DNA of 11,806 nucleotides from Litorimonas sp039962885 (GTDB lineage Bacteria; Pseudomonadota; Alphaproteobacteria; Caulobacterales; Maricaulaceae). Below, one piece after another: positions 1-6,826 of this stretch (its first letter is position 1; each line of letters starts with the position of its first letter). The notes under the pieces are model-generated. The model saw only the letters and a program-made list of their open reading frames with translations, made no database searches and was not told where the DNA came from. Where the stretch lies: the NCBI GenBank assembly GCA_039962885.1, contig JBDVGI010000064.1, positions 1 to 11,806 on the forward strand, given 5' to 3'. A program made the position numbers and the translations under genes.

Positions 1-2
1 GG

Positions 3-224
3 CTAGGCGGTAATAATGTCGAGCCAAATACGCGCCTCGGGTTTGAGCATAAAGACTTTTTCGGGATGAATGTTGAATTACGTCTCGATAATTTGATTGA
101 TAACACCATCAATCGTCCTCGGACGATTTTCACGCCTGACCGTTCTGGTGACATCTTACAAACTGAAAATTTTGATCGTTTCCGAGGTCGACGCTTTAGT
201 ATTGCAATTACGGATACATTTTAG
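3..224 (+). CDS. C-terminal end of an outer-membrane beta-barrel protein, probably a TonB-dependent receptor (partial)
   Basis: The frame is open from the window edge to a TAG at 222-224, giving the last 73 residues of a protein that begins outside the window. The fragment alternates polar and hydrophobic residues as beta strands do (for example MNVELRLDNLIDN, then RFSIAITDTF). It ends in phenylalanine, the usual C-terminal signal for BAM-dependent insertion of outer-membrane barrels. The arrangement of an LRLDNL strand, a loop with several Arg and Asp, an RGRRFS stretch and a terminal Phe resembles the last two strands of TonB-dependent receptors in Caulobacterales and Sphingomonadales. The plug and most of the barrel are not visible, so the substrate cannot be guessed and another barrel family is possible. 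It converges on gshA. No clear intrinsic terminator is present in the 56 bases between them. Confidence 0.6.
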   Translation, partial: LGGNNVEPNTRLGFEHKDFFGMNVELRLDNLIDNTINRPRTIFTPDRSGDILQTENFDRFRGRRFSIAITDTF

Positions 225-280
225 GCAGTAAAACCGGTACACCCTTCACAAGGTTAGCCGTGAAAAATAACAGCCATAAC

Positions 281-1633
281 TTAATAAACACATTCCGTAT
301 AACACCGCGCAGTATCGCCATTCCAATCACCGTTAAATAAGGCAATTAAGCGGTCTGCATTATTTTGGCCATTTGCGACCATCTTATCCAGAGAGTGCAA
401 ATATAGACTCTCATTTTCGCCGTGTCCGTTTAGGCAAGCCCGTGCATTAAGTCCCGCGCGAGATATGTTCAAAACTTGCTTGGCGAGTTCATTAACCGTG
501 ATGTTTCTAAAAGGCGTTTGCAGGCCGTCTTTCGCCACACCCATCCGCAAATCAAAGCGTTCCATTTCGTCCCAGTCTTTGACCATGTCCCATGCCGCAT
601 CAAGCGAGCTTTGATCATATAAAAGCCCCACCCAAAAGGCTGGCAACGCGCATAGCTCTGCCGACGGACATGTATCAGCTCCGCGCATTTCTAAAAACTG
701 TTTCAGGCGCACTTCTGGAAATATCGTCGAAAGATGGTCGTCAAAATCAGACATGCTTGGGATTTGACCCGGCAATATGTCCAATTTTCCTGCCATGAAA
801 TCTTTGAAAGACTTACCAGAGGCATCCAGATAATCATCCCCCCGATGCACAAAATACATCGGTACATTTAATGCATAATCGACATATTGTTCAAACCCAA
901 AGCCTTCATCAAAGACAAATGGCAACATGCCAGTGCGGTCATCATCTGTGTCGAGCCACACCCGTGAACGGAAAGACTTATAACCATTAAGTTTCCCTTC
1001 CTTGAAAGGAGAATTAGCAAATAACGCCGTCGCAATAGGCTGAAGCGCAAGACTAACGCGAAACTTTTTAACCATATCGGCCTCAGAGCTATAATCTAAG
1101 TTCGTTTGCACGGTGCAGGTTCGAAACATCATTTCGCGGCCATGAGTGCCGACCTTTTGCATATAATCGCGCATGATTTTATAACGGCCTTTAGGCATAA
1201 CAGGCACGTCTTCGAGCTTTGTCTCTGGCCGAAACCCTAATGATAGAAAATGCACGCCGATCTCATCGGCGACGTGTCCGGCTTCGTTCATATGTTGAGC
1301 AACTTCTGCGCAAGTCTGATGAATTGTTTCTAGCGGCGCACCTGATAGCTCGAATTGACCACCTGGCTCTAAAGAAATAGAGGCTTGATCGCGTTTGAGT
1401 GCAATAACATTTTCACCCTCATAGACAGGCTTCCAGTCAAACTTCATCATTCCCTTTAACATAGCGCCAATTGAACAATTTCCGTGATAAGGAAGGGGTA
1501 AGTTTTTAGCTTTGCAGAACCCAATCTTTTCATGCTCTGTGCCGATTCGCCAATCTGTCTTCGGCTTCGACCCCGCGGCAAGATGAGACACAAGCTGATC
1601 TTTGTCTTTGATAATAGGTGATTTTTTTGCCAT
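281..1633 (-). CDS. gshA: Glutamate-cysteine ligase, plant/alphaproteobacterial type (GCS2 family)
   Basis: Catalyses ATP-dependent joining of L-glutamate and L-cysteine to gamma-glutamylcysteine, the first step of glutathione synthesis, in the cytosol. The 450-residue protein has the usual length for the plant-like GCL of alphaproteobacteria, which is distinct from the enterobacterial GshA type. Seen directly: the N-terminal GTEHEKIGF motif (residues 31-39), which carries the substrate/metal-binding glutamates, a conserved EPGGQFELSGAP stretch near residue 90, and MFRTCTVQTNLDY near residue 170. The ATG at 1633 places GTEHE at the expected distance from the N-terminus, although no good Shine-Dalgarno precedes it. 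The 98 bases upstream, before the dehydrogenase stop, are AT-rich near the gene (a TTTATAAATATTTATG stretch) and could hold its own promoter. Glutathione made here would be the cofactor for a MAPEG-type enzyme such as the one encoded further right. Confidence 0.95.
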   Translation of the reverse strand: MAKKSPIIKDKDQLVSHLAAGSKPKTDWRIGTEHEKIGFCKAKNLPLPYHGNCSIGAMLKGMMKFDWKPVYEGENVIALKRDQASISLEPGGQFELSGAPLETIHQTCAEVAQHMNEAGHVADEIGVHFLSLGFRPETKLEDVPVMPKGRYKIMRDYMQKVGTHGREMMFRTCTVQTNLDYSSEADMVKKFRVSLALQPIATALFANSPFKEGKLNGYKSFRSRVWLDTDDDRTGMLPFVFDEGFGFEQYVDYALNVPMYFVHRGDDYLDASGKSFKDFMAGKLDILPGQIPSMSDFDDHLSTIFPEVRLKQFLEMRGADTCPSAELCALPAFWVGLLYDQSSLDAAWDMVKDWDEMERFDLRMGVAKDGLQTPFRNITVNELAKQVLNISRAGLNARACLNGHGENESLYLHSLDKMVANGQNNADRLIALFNGDWNGDTARCYTECVY

Positions 1634-1731
1634 ATGCCGTATCAGTCAATCATAAATATTTATAAAGTCCATGCCCCATTACTGCGCCTTGCGCCCTGCG
1701 ACAAGCAAAAGCGAAAATAAATGACACACTT

Positions 1732-2559
1732 TTAGTTGAGCAGCTTATCTTTGCTGTAGAAATCTAGGAGTTTACTATAGCTTTGCGGAAAACAGCGCTG
1801 AATAAATGAAGCAATTTTCGCATCAGGCCCAACAATGATCCTTGTTTTACGTTTTGCCGCACCGACGAGGATGATTTTCGCGGCTTTTTGGGCGCTAGTA
1901 ATCGCGACTTTATCAAAATCATCATGCATTTCGCTCTCAGTTTTGCCGTGATTGCTGATATGGTCAACCTGCGCATTCCGAGCAATATTTGTCTTCACCC
2001 CGCCAGGGTGAACACTGCATACGCCGACACCGTACTCACGCATTTCCTGCGCTAGTGTTTCGGTGAAACCGCGAACCGCAAATTTTGACGCGCAATAATG
2101 CGTTTGACCGCGATACCCAATTAACCCAAACAGGCTAGAGATATTAATCACGACGCCTTTGGTGGAAATAAGTTGATCGATGAAAGCTTTACTCATTCGC
2201 ACAACGCCCCAGTAATTTACATCCATGACGGCTTCCATTGAGACCAGCGGGGTCTTCGTAAATTCGCCAATACGCGTTAAACCCGCAACATTGAACAGAT
2301 AATCTGCCGCGCCTAGCTGCGTAGCGACAGATCCCCCATATGCCGCAATAGCTTCAGGGTCTGCGACATCCAGTTTTTGAATACTCACTTGGCCTTTAGC
2401 GCCGGCGAGCAAAGATTTCGTCTCATCAAGGCCTTCCATATTCACATCAGAGAGCGCCAAATGCGCGCCACAACCCGATAGTTCTATGGCTAACGCTCGG
2501 CCAATTCCTGACGCCGCGCCTGTAATGACGCATACTTTGCCTGCAAATACTTCCATCAT
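1732..2559 (-). CDS. Short-chain dehydrogenase/reductase (SDR), classical type
   Basis: NAD(P)-dependent oxidoreductase of 275 residues with all classical SDR landmarks: TGAASGIG cofactor loop (13-20), an aspartate at the end of strand beta-2 (D38, favouring NAD(H)), NVAG (90-93), catalytic Ser142, and Tyr155-x-x-x-Lys159 in YCASK. The start codon overlaps the stop of the upstream monooxygenase as ATGA (2556-2559), so the two are very likely translationally coupled. A second ATG follows immediately. The N-terminal sequence FAGKVCVITGAASGIGRALA and the pairing with an EthA/MymA-type monooxygenase recall the SDR of the mycobacterial mymA locus. Inference: it oxidises a secondary alcohol (or reduces a ketone) that is then the monooxygenase substrate. 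The real substrate cannot be read from sequence. Confidence 0.9.
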   Translation of the reverse strand: MMEVFAGKVCVITGAASGIGRALAIELSGCGAHLALSDVNMEGLDETKSLLAGAKGQVSIQKLDVADPEAIAAYGGSVATQLGAADYLFNVAGLTRIGEFTKTPLVSMEAVMDVNYWGVVRMSKAFIDQLISTKGVVINISSLFGLIGYRGQTHYCASKFAVRGFTETLAQEMREYGVGVCSVHPGGVKTNIARNAQVDHISNHGKTESEMHDDFDKVAITSAQKAAKIILVGAAKRKTRIIVGPDAKIASFIQRCFPQSYSKLLDFYSKDKLLN

Positions 2560-4010
2560 GAAACTTCCAAACTACCATTATCAATATCGCTCGCCACACT
2601 CGCGCGTCCAATATGGCTTCGGTCACGTTTATAGTTTTGGATATTTTGCCATGGATCCCGATCTCCTTGTTTAGGCATAATATCGATTGCCCGTTGAATA
2701 TAACCTGCATCAAAATCCAGCCAAAGCCGCTTATCCATGTCCTCTGGCGCACGCGGGGTTATCGTCTTATATCCTGATGTTTTCATATGTGTCATCAAAC
2801 GGCACATATATTGCGCAATAAGATCAGAACGCAACGTCCAGCTCGCATTGACATATCCAAAAATATTAGCGAAATTCGGGACATCCGAGAGCATCATGCC
2901 CCGATACGTAAAGCGGCTTGCAAAATCAACGGGCGCTCCGTCAACTTGCATATCTATATTTCCCATAACCTGTATCTGCAATCCCGTTGCCGTAACAATG
3001 ATATCAGCCGCAATATGCTGGCCTGACTTTAACAAAATTCCGTCTTGGGTAAAGCGCTCTATGTGATCGGTAACAACCTGCGCTTTGTTTGACTTTAGGA
3101 CGTTAAAGAGGTCCGCATCGGGGACAAGGCAAAGTCGTTGATCCCAAGGCATATAATCAGGCGTGAAATGCGTATTCACATCATAGGCTTTACCAAGACC
3201 TTTACGAACCCCGCGGAGTAAAAACTTGCGTACGCGCTCTGGCTTATCGCGTGATTGAGCATTCATCACATCCGTTCGCATAATGTTTTTTGCCCGAATA
3301 AGTTTATAGGCGAGTGTGTCTGGTAGAATTTTGCGTAAAACATTGGCCAAATGGTCGCGAGACGGAACACTCACCACATAGCTAGGAGAGCGCTGTAGCA
3401 TTGTCACATGAGACGCGCTTTTCGCCAAATTTGGCACTAATGTCATCGCCGTTGCGCCAGAACCAATCACCACGATCTTTCGGTCTGAATAATTTAAGTC
3501 TTGCGGCCAATGTTGCGGATGAATGATCGGCCCGTCAAAATTTGTTTGACCTTCAAAACTGGGATTATAACCCTCATCATAATTATAATACCCCGCGCAA
3601 CTGACAACGAAGTTAGCGCTCATGTCTCGGCGCGCACCTGTTTTGTCTTCGACAACAATCTTCCAACGTGCCTCGCGCGCGGTCCAATTCATCGACACCA
3701 GTTTTGTCTCATATTGAATGTGCTTGTCGACGCCATATTCAGAGGCCGTTTCTTGGATATAGTTTAGAATGGACGGGCCATCAGCTATGGCCTTGGCATT
3801 CGTCCAAGGTTTAAAGTTATACCCCAACGTATGCATATCGCTATCAGAACGCACCCCTGGATAACGAAATAAATCCCACGTTCCGCCCATAACGTCTCGG
3901 GCCTCCAGAATGGCGTAATCCTCACGGCCACAATCGCGTTTATAATGACATGCCATGCCAATACCCGAAAGTCCTGCGCCAATAACAATGAGGTTATAAT
4001 GGGTCGTCAT
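2556..4010 (-). CDS. FAD-dependent Baeyer-Villiger-type monooxygenase, EthA-like
   Basis: Flavoprotein of 484 residues that would use FAD, NADPH and O2 to insert oxygen next to a carbonyl (ketone to ester) or to oxygenate S or N. Seen directly: FAD Rossmann motif GAGLSG (11-16), GGTWDLFRYPG (41-51), the Baeyer-Villiger fingerprint F157-x-G-xxx-H163-xxx-W167-P, a second dinucleotide motif GSGATA (182-187, NADPH), and the late ATG motif VTATGL. From memory, many stretches match Mycobacterium tuberculosis EthA closely (GGTWDLFRYPG, GPIIHPQHWP, WDQRLCLVP, NASWTL), as does the length. The EthA family is known to act on ketones and to activate thioamides such as ethionamide. AAAGGAA sits 5 bases ahead of the ATG at 4010. 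It is followed by the SDR with a 4-base overlap and lies 67 bases downstream of rsmE. The native substrate is unknown. Confidence 0.92.
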   Translation of the reverse strand: MTTHYNLIVIGAGLSGIGMACHYKRDCGREDYAILEARDVMGGTWDLFRYPGVRSDSDMHTLGYNFKPWTNAKAIADGPSILNYIQETASEYGVDKHIQYETKLVSMNWTAREARWKIVVEDKTGARRDMSANFVVSCAGYYNYDEGYNPSFEGQTNFDGPIIHPQHWPQDLNYSDRKIVVIGSGATAMTLVPNLAKSASHVTMLQRSPSYVVSVPSRDHLANVLRKILPDTLAYKLIRAKNIMRTDVMNAQSRDKPERVRKFLLRGVRKGLGKAYDVNTHFTPDYMPWDQRLCLVPDADLFNVLKSNKAQVVTDHIERFTQDGILLKSGQHIAADIIVTATGLQIQVMGNIDMQVDGAPVDFASRFTYRGMMLSDVPNFANIFGYVNASWTLRSDLIAQYMCRLMTHMKTSGYKTITPRAPEDMDKRLWLDFDAGYIQRAIDIMPKQGDRDPWQNIQNYKRDRSHIGRASVASDIDNGSLEVS

Positions 4011-4077
4011 GCAATTCCTTTATGACTCTGAGGCTAACGCTAACGGTTTTAATTGGTATTCCAAACGATGAATTTGA

Positions 4078-4818
4078 TTAGCCGTCATGCCAATCTCCAT
4101 GCACAGATTGCCACAGCGTTAGCGCCGATAACGCGGCAGTGTCGGCGCGCAATATGCGCGGCCCAAGGGAAATTGTAACGACATTATCACTGGCTCGCAA
4201 CGTTTCGCGTTCCGCATCTGTAAACCCGCCTTCTGGACCTATGAGTATAGCGGCAGGCTGAGCATTTTGAATAGCGTCCATAGCAGCTCGCGCCCCGCCC
4301 CCTTCATCAGCAAAAAATATGGTGCGGCCTTCATATGCCCGCAACATTTCATCCAAAGTCATGGGCACGCCAAGTTTTGGAATATCCAGACGTTCCGTTT
4401 GCTCTGCCGCCTCAATGACTTGAACGCGCATTTTATCTACGTTCAATTTGGGAAATTGGGTGCGCTGCGTTATAACGGGCTGCAACATAGTTACGCCTAA
4501 TTCTGTTGCCTTTTCAGCAATGAATGCATTGCGGTGTTTTCGCAGCGGCGCGAAGCACAAAGTGATATCAGGACACGGCTTAGGTTCGCGCAAGATATTC
4601 GTGATGTTGATAGATACGGATTTCTTGGTCACGTCTGAAATCTGCGACAGCCACTCTCCGTCTTTGCAATTAAACACGCGTAGCGTATCCCCCGCGCTTT
4701 TACGCAGCACATTCGTGAGGTAATGGCGGTGACCTTTGGATAGCTCTAGCTTTGTGCCGCCTGATAAATTTGCCTCTAAATAAAGTCGAATAAGTGTATA
4801 ATTTTCACGCATAACCAT
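4078..4818 (-). CDS. rsmE: 16S rRNA (uracil-1498-N3)-methyltransferase
   Basis: Methylates N3 of U1498 in 16S rRNA using S-adenosylmethionine, acting on the 30S subunit. The 246-residue protein has the RsmE/SPOUT layout: an N-terminal PUA-like domain (about 8-75, with HYLTNVLRK near 32-40) and a C-terminal knotted SAM-binding domain with EKATELGV (102-109), AEQTER (138-143), IGPEGGFTDAE (193-203) and LGPRILRADTA (218-228). These are diagnostic for the family. The start is uncertain between Met1 (4818) and Met3 (4812); neither has a clear Shine-Dalgarno, so a leaderless or very short-leader message is possible. It is divergent from ubiA with only 36 bases between start codons, and heads the minus-strand block. 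Confidence 0.95.
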   Translation of the reverse strand: MVMRENYTLIRLYLEANLSGGTKLELSKGHRHYLTNVLRKSAGDTLRVFNCKDGEWLSQISDVTKKSVSINITNILREPKPCPDITLCFAPLRKHRNAFIAEKATELGVTMLQPVITQRTQFPKLNVDKMRVQVIEAAEQTERLDIPKLGVPMTLDEMLRAYEGRTIFFADEGGGARAAMDAIQNAQPAAILIGPEGGFTDAERETLRASDNVVTISLGPRILRADTAALSALTLWQSVHGDWHDG

Positions 4819-4854
4819 TGCTATAGACTAGCTTGGAGGGCTAATCATCAGCAA

Positions 4855-5862
4855 ATGAGCGATGTCACTAAAAATTCTAAGCCGCAAAAACCTGAACCTC
4901 AAGAATTTGGGCCAGAAGGGTTTGGGCGAATAAAAGATTCAGATAAAGGCCATTGGGTTAACCGTTCGCCAATGTCTGTGCGGCCTTATTTACAGCTATC
5001 GCGCCTTGACCGTCCTGTCGGATATTGGCTGCTAGCTCTGCCTGGCTGGATAGGCCTTGCTTTTGCAGCGCTCTCGCACGGCTTGGCGGTGTCTGATGTG
5101 ACATGGGCGGTCCTGATTTTGATTGGAGCCATTGCCATGCGCGGTGCGGGCTGTACCTATAATGACATTATTGACCAAGATTTAGACGCGCAAGTCGAGC
5201 GCACGGCCTTGCGTCCCCTCCCTGCAGGGACTGTGACATCAAAGCAAGCTTGGGCATGGTTTTTTGCGCAATGTTTTATCGGCTTGCTTGTTCTGCTCTG
5301 CCTCCCGAGACTTGCACAATATATGAGTTTGGCCTCTATTCCGCTTGTGGCCGCCTATCCATTTATGAAACGCATCACATGGTTCCCGCAAGTGTGGCTG
5401 GGCATGACGTTTAACTGGGCAGTGCTTGTGGCCTATGCGGCCAAAACAGGCACGGTGAGCTCGCCATTATTTATCCTCTATGCAGGTCTGATATTTTGGA
5501 CAATCGGGTATGATACGATTTACGCCTGCCAAGACATTGAAGACGATATGAAAATTGGCGTGAAAAGCACAGCTCGGAAATTTGGTTCACACGTAAAGTT
5601 AGGGGTTGGGATATGTTATGGGGCTTTCTTATGTCTTTTATTCTTCAACTATTGGAGACATTATAATCAATTTGACACGTTTTTTCTCGCGGTTTTCTTA
5701 CTTCCTCTCATAACTAATTTAAGTTGGCAAATACTTCGTCTAAAACCTCATATTGCTAAAAACGCTTTAACAAGTTTTAAATCTAATATTTGGGCAGGCT
5801 TCTTAGTAATATTCGCTTTCATTGCTCCAATACTTACAATTACACTCCTACATAACGGATAA
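4855..5862 (+). CDS. ubiA: 4-hydroxybenzoate polyprenyltransferase
   Basis: Integral inner-membrane enzyme that attaches the polyprenyl tail to 4-hydroxybenzoate in ubiquinone synthesis. Both Mg2+/diphosphate-binding aspartate motifs are visible: NDIIDQDLD (103-111) followed by ERTALRPLPAG, and YDTIYACQDIEDD (219-231) followed by KSTA. Several hydrophobic segments (about 54-76, 84-100, 136-152, 180-196, 205-220, 247-262, 275-290, 313-331) fit the multi-helix UbiA fold. At 335 residues it is somewhat long because of a polar N-terminal extension of about 40 residues before SVRPYLQLSRLDRP. Met40 is an alternative start. GGAGG lies 15 bases before the ATG, farther than usual. The last quarter of the gene is much more AT-rich than the first (see findings), yet the protein reads normally through it. 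Divergent from rsmE. Confidence 0.95.
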   Translation: MSDVTKNSKPQKPEPQEFGPEGFGRIKDSDKGHWVNRSPMSVRPYLQLSRLDRPVGYWLLALPGWIGLAFAALSHGLAVSDVTWAVLILIGAIAMRGAGCTYNDIIDQDLDAQVERTALRPLPAGTVTSKQAWAWFFAQCFIGLLVLLCLPRLAQYMSLASIPLVAAYPFMKRITWFPQVWLGMTFNWAVLVAYAAKTGTVSSPLFILYAGLIFWTIGYDTIYACQDIEDDMKIGVKSTARKFGSHVKLGVGICYGAFLCLLFFNYWRHYNQFDTFFLAVFLLPLITNLSWQILRLKPHIAKNALTSFKSNIWAGFLVIFAFIAPILTITLLHNG

Positions 5863-5884
5863 ACACCTCACACCATCGTGACAC

Positions 5885-5913
5885 AAGCTTCATTAGGCAT
5901 TTGCCTTTGGCTT
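5885..5913 (+). other. Nested inverted repeat upstream of msrB
   Basis: AAGC (5885-5888) pairs with GCTT (5910-5913), and inside it AGGC (5895-5898) pairs with GCCT (5903-5906) around an ATTT loop. No T run follows, so it is a weak candidate for a ubiA 3' end structure or a msrB leader element. It may be chance. Confidence 0.25.
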
Positions 5914-5946
5914 CCTATATAAAGTTCAACAGAATTTAGATAATAT

Positions 5947-5951
5947 AGGAG
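5947..5951 (+). promoter_or_regulatory. Ribosome-binding site of msrB
   Basis: AGGAG with a 5-base spacer before the ATG at 5957. This is one of the few strong Shine-Dalgarno sequences in the window and it fixes the start, which keeps the Tat/lipoprotein signal in the protein. Confidence 0.75.
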
Positions 5952-5956
5952 CCAAC

Positions 5957-6481
5957 ATGCTCACTCAAACCAGATTTTCAAGACGTACATTAGGCCTTGG
6001 CGCATGCGCGCTGGCCATATCAGCCTGCACCAAATCACAAACATCAGCAAATGCTGCTGAAGGTAAAGCAAAGGGGAAAACATTGACAGATACACAGTGG
6101 GCGAATTTATCCCAAGAAGAATGGCGCGCGCGCCTAAGCCCTGCCGAATTCAACGTCCTTCGCCAAGAAGGTACAGAGCGTCCTTGGACAAGTCCCTTTA
6201 ATGACAATAAATCTACGGGTATCTATGCGTGCCGCGGCTGCGAGTTGCCCTTGTTTAAATCTGACACGAAATATGATTCTCGCACGGGCTGGCCGAGCTT
6301 TTTTGATGTTATACCTGGCGCCGTTGGAACAACAGTTGACCGTAAGTTATTTGCGCCCCGCACAGAATACCATTGCGCGCGCTGCGGCGGACATCAAGGC
6401 CATGTCTTCAAAGACGGGCCGCGCCCTACAGGCCTGCGCTATTGTAACAATGGCGTAGCGTTGACATTTATCGAAGCCTAA
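5957..6481 (+). CDS. msrB: Peptide-methionine (R)-S-oxide reductase with Tat-type lipoprotein signal
   Basis: Reduces methionine-R-sulfoxide in oxidised proteins. The MsrB domain covers about residues 43-172: two zinc CxxC pairs (C92/C95 and C140/C143), GWPSF (111-115), GHVF (148-151) and RYCNNGVALTF with the catalytic Cys163. Ahead of it is an export signal: SRRTLGLG (8-15, twin arginine), a hydrophobic stretch to about residue 21, and a lipobox ISAC ending at Cys24. This predicts Tat export and lipid anchoring on the periplasmic side. A low-complexity linker rich in Ala, Lys, Ser and Gly (25-42) separates anchor and enzyme. No resolving cysteine is evident in the N-terminal part of the domain, so the electron donor is unclear. 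The gene stands alone, 94 bases after ubiA and followed by an AT-rich inverted repeat and a small RNA gene. Confidence 0.93.
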   Translation: MLTQTRFSRRTLGLGACALAISACTKSQTSANAAEGKAKGKTLTDTQWANLSQEEWRARLSPAEFNVLRQEGTERPWTSPFNDNKSTGIYACRGCELPLFKSDTKYDSRTGWPSFFDVIPGAVGTTVDRKLFAPRTEYHCARCGGHQGHVFKDGPRPTGLRYCNNGVALTFIEA

Positions 6482-6490
6482 CTGCCTCAA

Positions 6491-6528
6491 CTATAAATTT
6501 TTGGATTGCCAAAGCCCATATTTTATAG
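6491..6528 (+). repeat. AT-rich nested inverted repeat just after msrB
   Basis: CTATAAA (6491-6497) is the exact reverse complement of TTTATAG (6522-6528). Inside it TTTGG (6500-6504) pairs with CCAAA (6509-6513) around ATTG. It begins 10 bases after the msrB stop. It lacks a following T run, so it is not a classical terminator, but it could be a 3'-end stabiliser or weak terminator of the msrB message. The following stretch to 6569 shows nothing else recognisable. Confidence 0.35.
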
Positions 6529-6569
6529 CAGATATTTCCTATCAGCCGTCCCATGTCGGGGCCGCGTAT

Positions 6570-6597
6570 TTGAAAGGAGGTTGGATTTGTTTATCTA
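6570..6597 (+). promoter_or_regulatory. Candidate sigma-70 promoter of the small RNA
   Basis: TTGAAA (6570-6575; five of six matches to TTGACA), a 16-base spacer, then TATCTA (6592-6597; three of six). A start site about 7 bases downstream falls on the G run at 6604-6607, exactly where the 5' arm of the closing stem begins. The -10 box is weak, so the agreement in position is the main support. Confidence 0.5.
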
Positions 6598-6602
6598 TTT
6601 TG

Positions 6603-6778
6603 AGGGGTCTGCCCTAAGCTGTTAAATCAGCCTCCCGTTCAAAGCCTTCAAGCGTAAAGCTTATATGAAGGCCTACGAGACATTGGGTAAAGACATAATC
6701 TATCTTGAAACCAAGCATGGCGCTTGGCCAGACCCAAACTTCAGAAAGAAACCCCTCGATACTGTCGAGGGGTTTTTT
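6603..6778 (+). ncRNA. Structured small RNA gene, possibly 6S-like
   Basis: About 175 bases bounded by a promoter-like pair and a strong terminator, with no convincing reading frame. Structure seen by eye: a closing stem GGGTCTG (6605-6611) with CAGACCC (6729-6735), extendable past a C-C mismatch and one bulge by CC/GG and AAGC/GCTT; a small hairpin GCTG (6618-6621) with CAGC (6628-6631); a distal stem GCCTTCA (6644-6650) with TGAAGGC (6666-6672); and a 3'-side hairpin CCAAGC (6711-6716) with GCTTGG (6722-6727). Closing stem, wide central bubble, distal stem and a 3' bubble hairpin after CTTGAAACC resemble 6S RNA, which binds the RNA polymerase housekeeping holoenzyme. That identity is an inference from size and shape without a database match; another trans-acting RNA is equally possible. 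It lies between msrB and marR. Confidence 0.65.
6749..6778 (+). terminator. Intrinsic terminator of the small RNA
   Basis: CCCCTCGA (6752-6759) and TCGAGGGG (6765-6772) form a perfect 8-bp stem around TACTG, extended by A-T pairs (AAA 6749-6751 with the first Ts), followed by six T (6773-6778). This is the strongest intrinsic terminator in the window. On the minus strand the arm ends in GGGGTTTCTTT, so it could also act weakly in the other direction, although no minus-strand gene is seen to need it. Confidence 0.9.
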
Positions 6779-6826
6779 ACGTTTAAGCCTATCATTTCCA
6801 TCAAAGCTCTTTCGTTTAATTTTATC

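Noticed and set aside
225..280. Possible bidirectional terminator between the barrel protein and gshA
   Set aside because: Only a 4-bp CCTT/AAGG hairpin was found, with no T run on either strand at the right place.
2737..3767. Plus-strand open frames inside the monooxygenase gene
   Set aside because: They are antisense to a strongly conserved EthA-like protein, have no ribosome-binding sites and no recognisable domains.
4021..4050. Tandem GCTAAC repeat between rsmE and the monooxygenase gene
   Set aside because: Two 6-base copies in a short spacer are too little to support a regulatory element.
5901..5921. TTGCCT and TATATA upstream of msrB as -35/-10 boxes
   Set aside because: The spacing is about 9 bases, far too short, and no better -35 partner for the TATATA was found.
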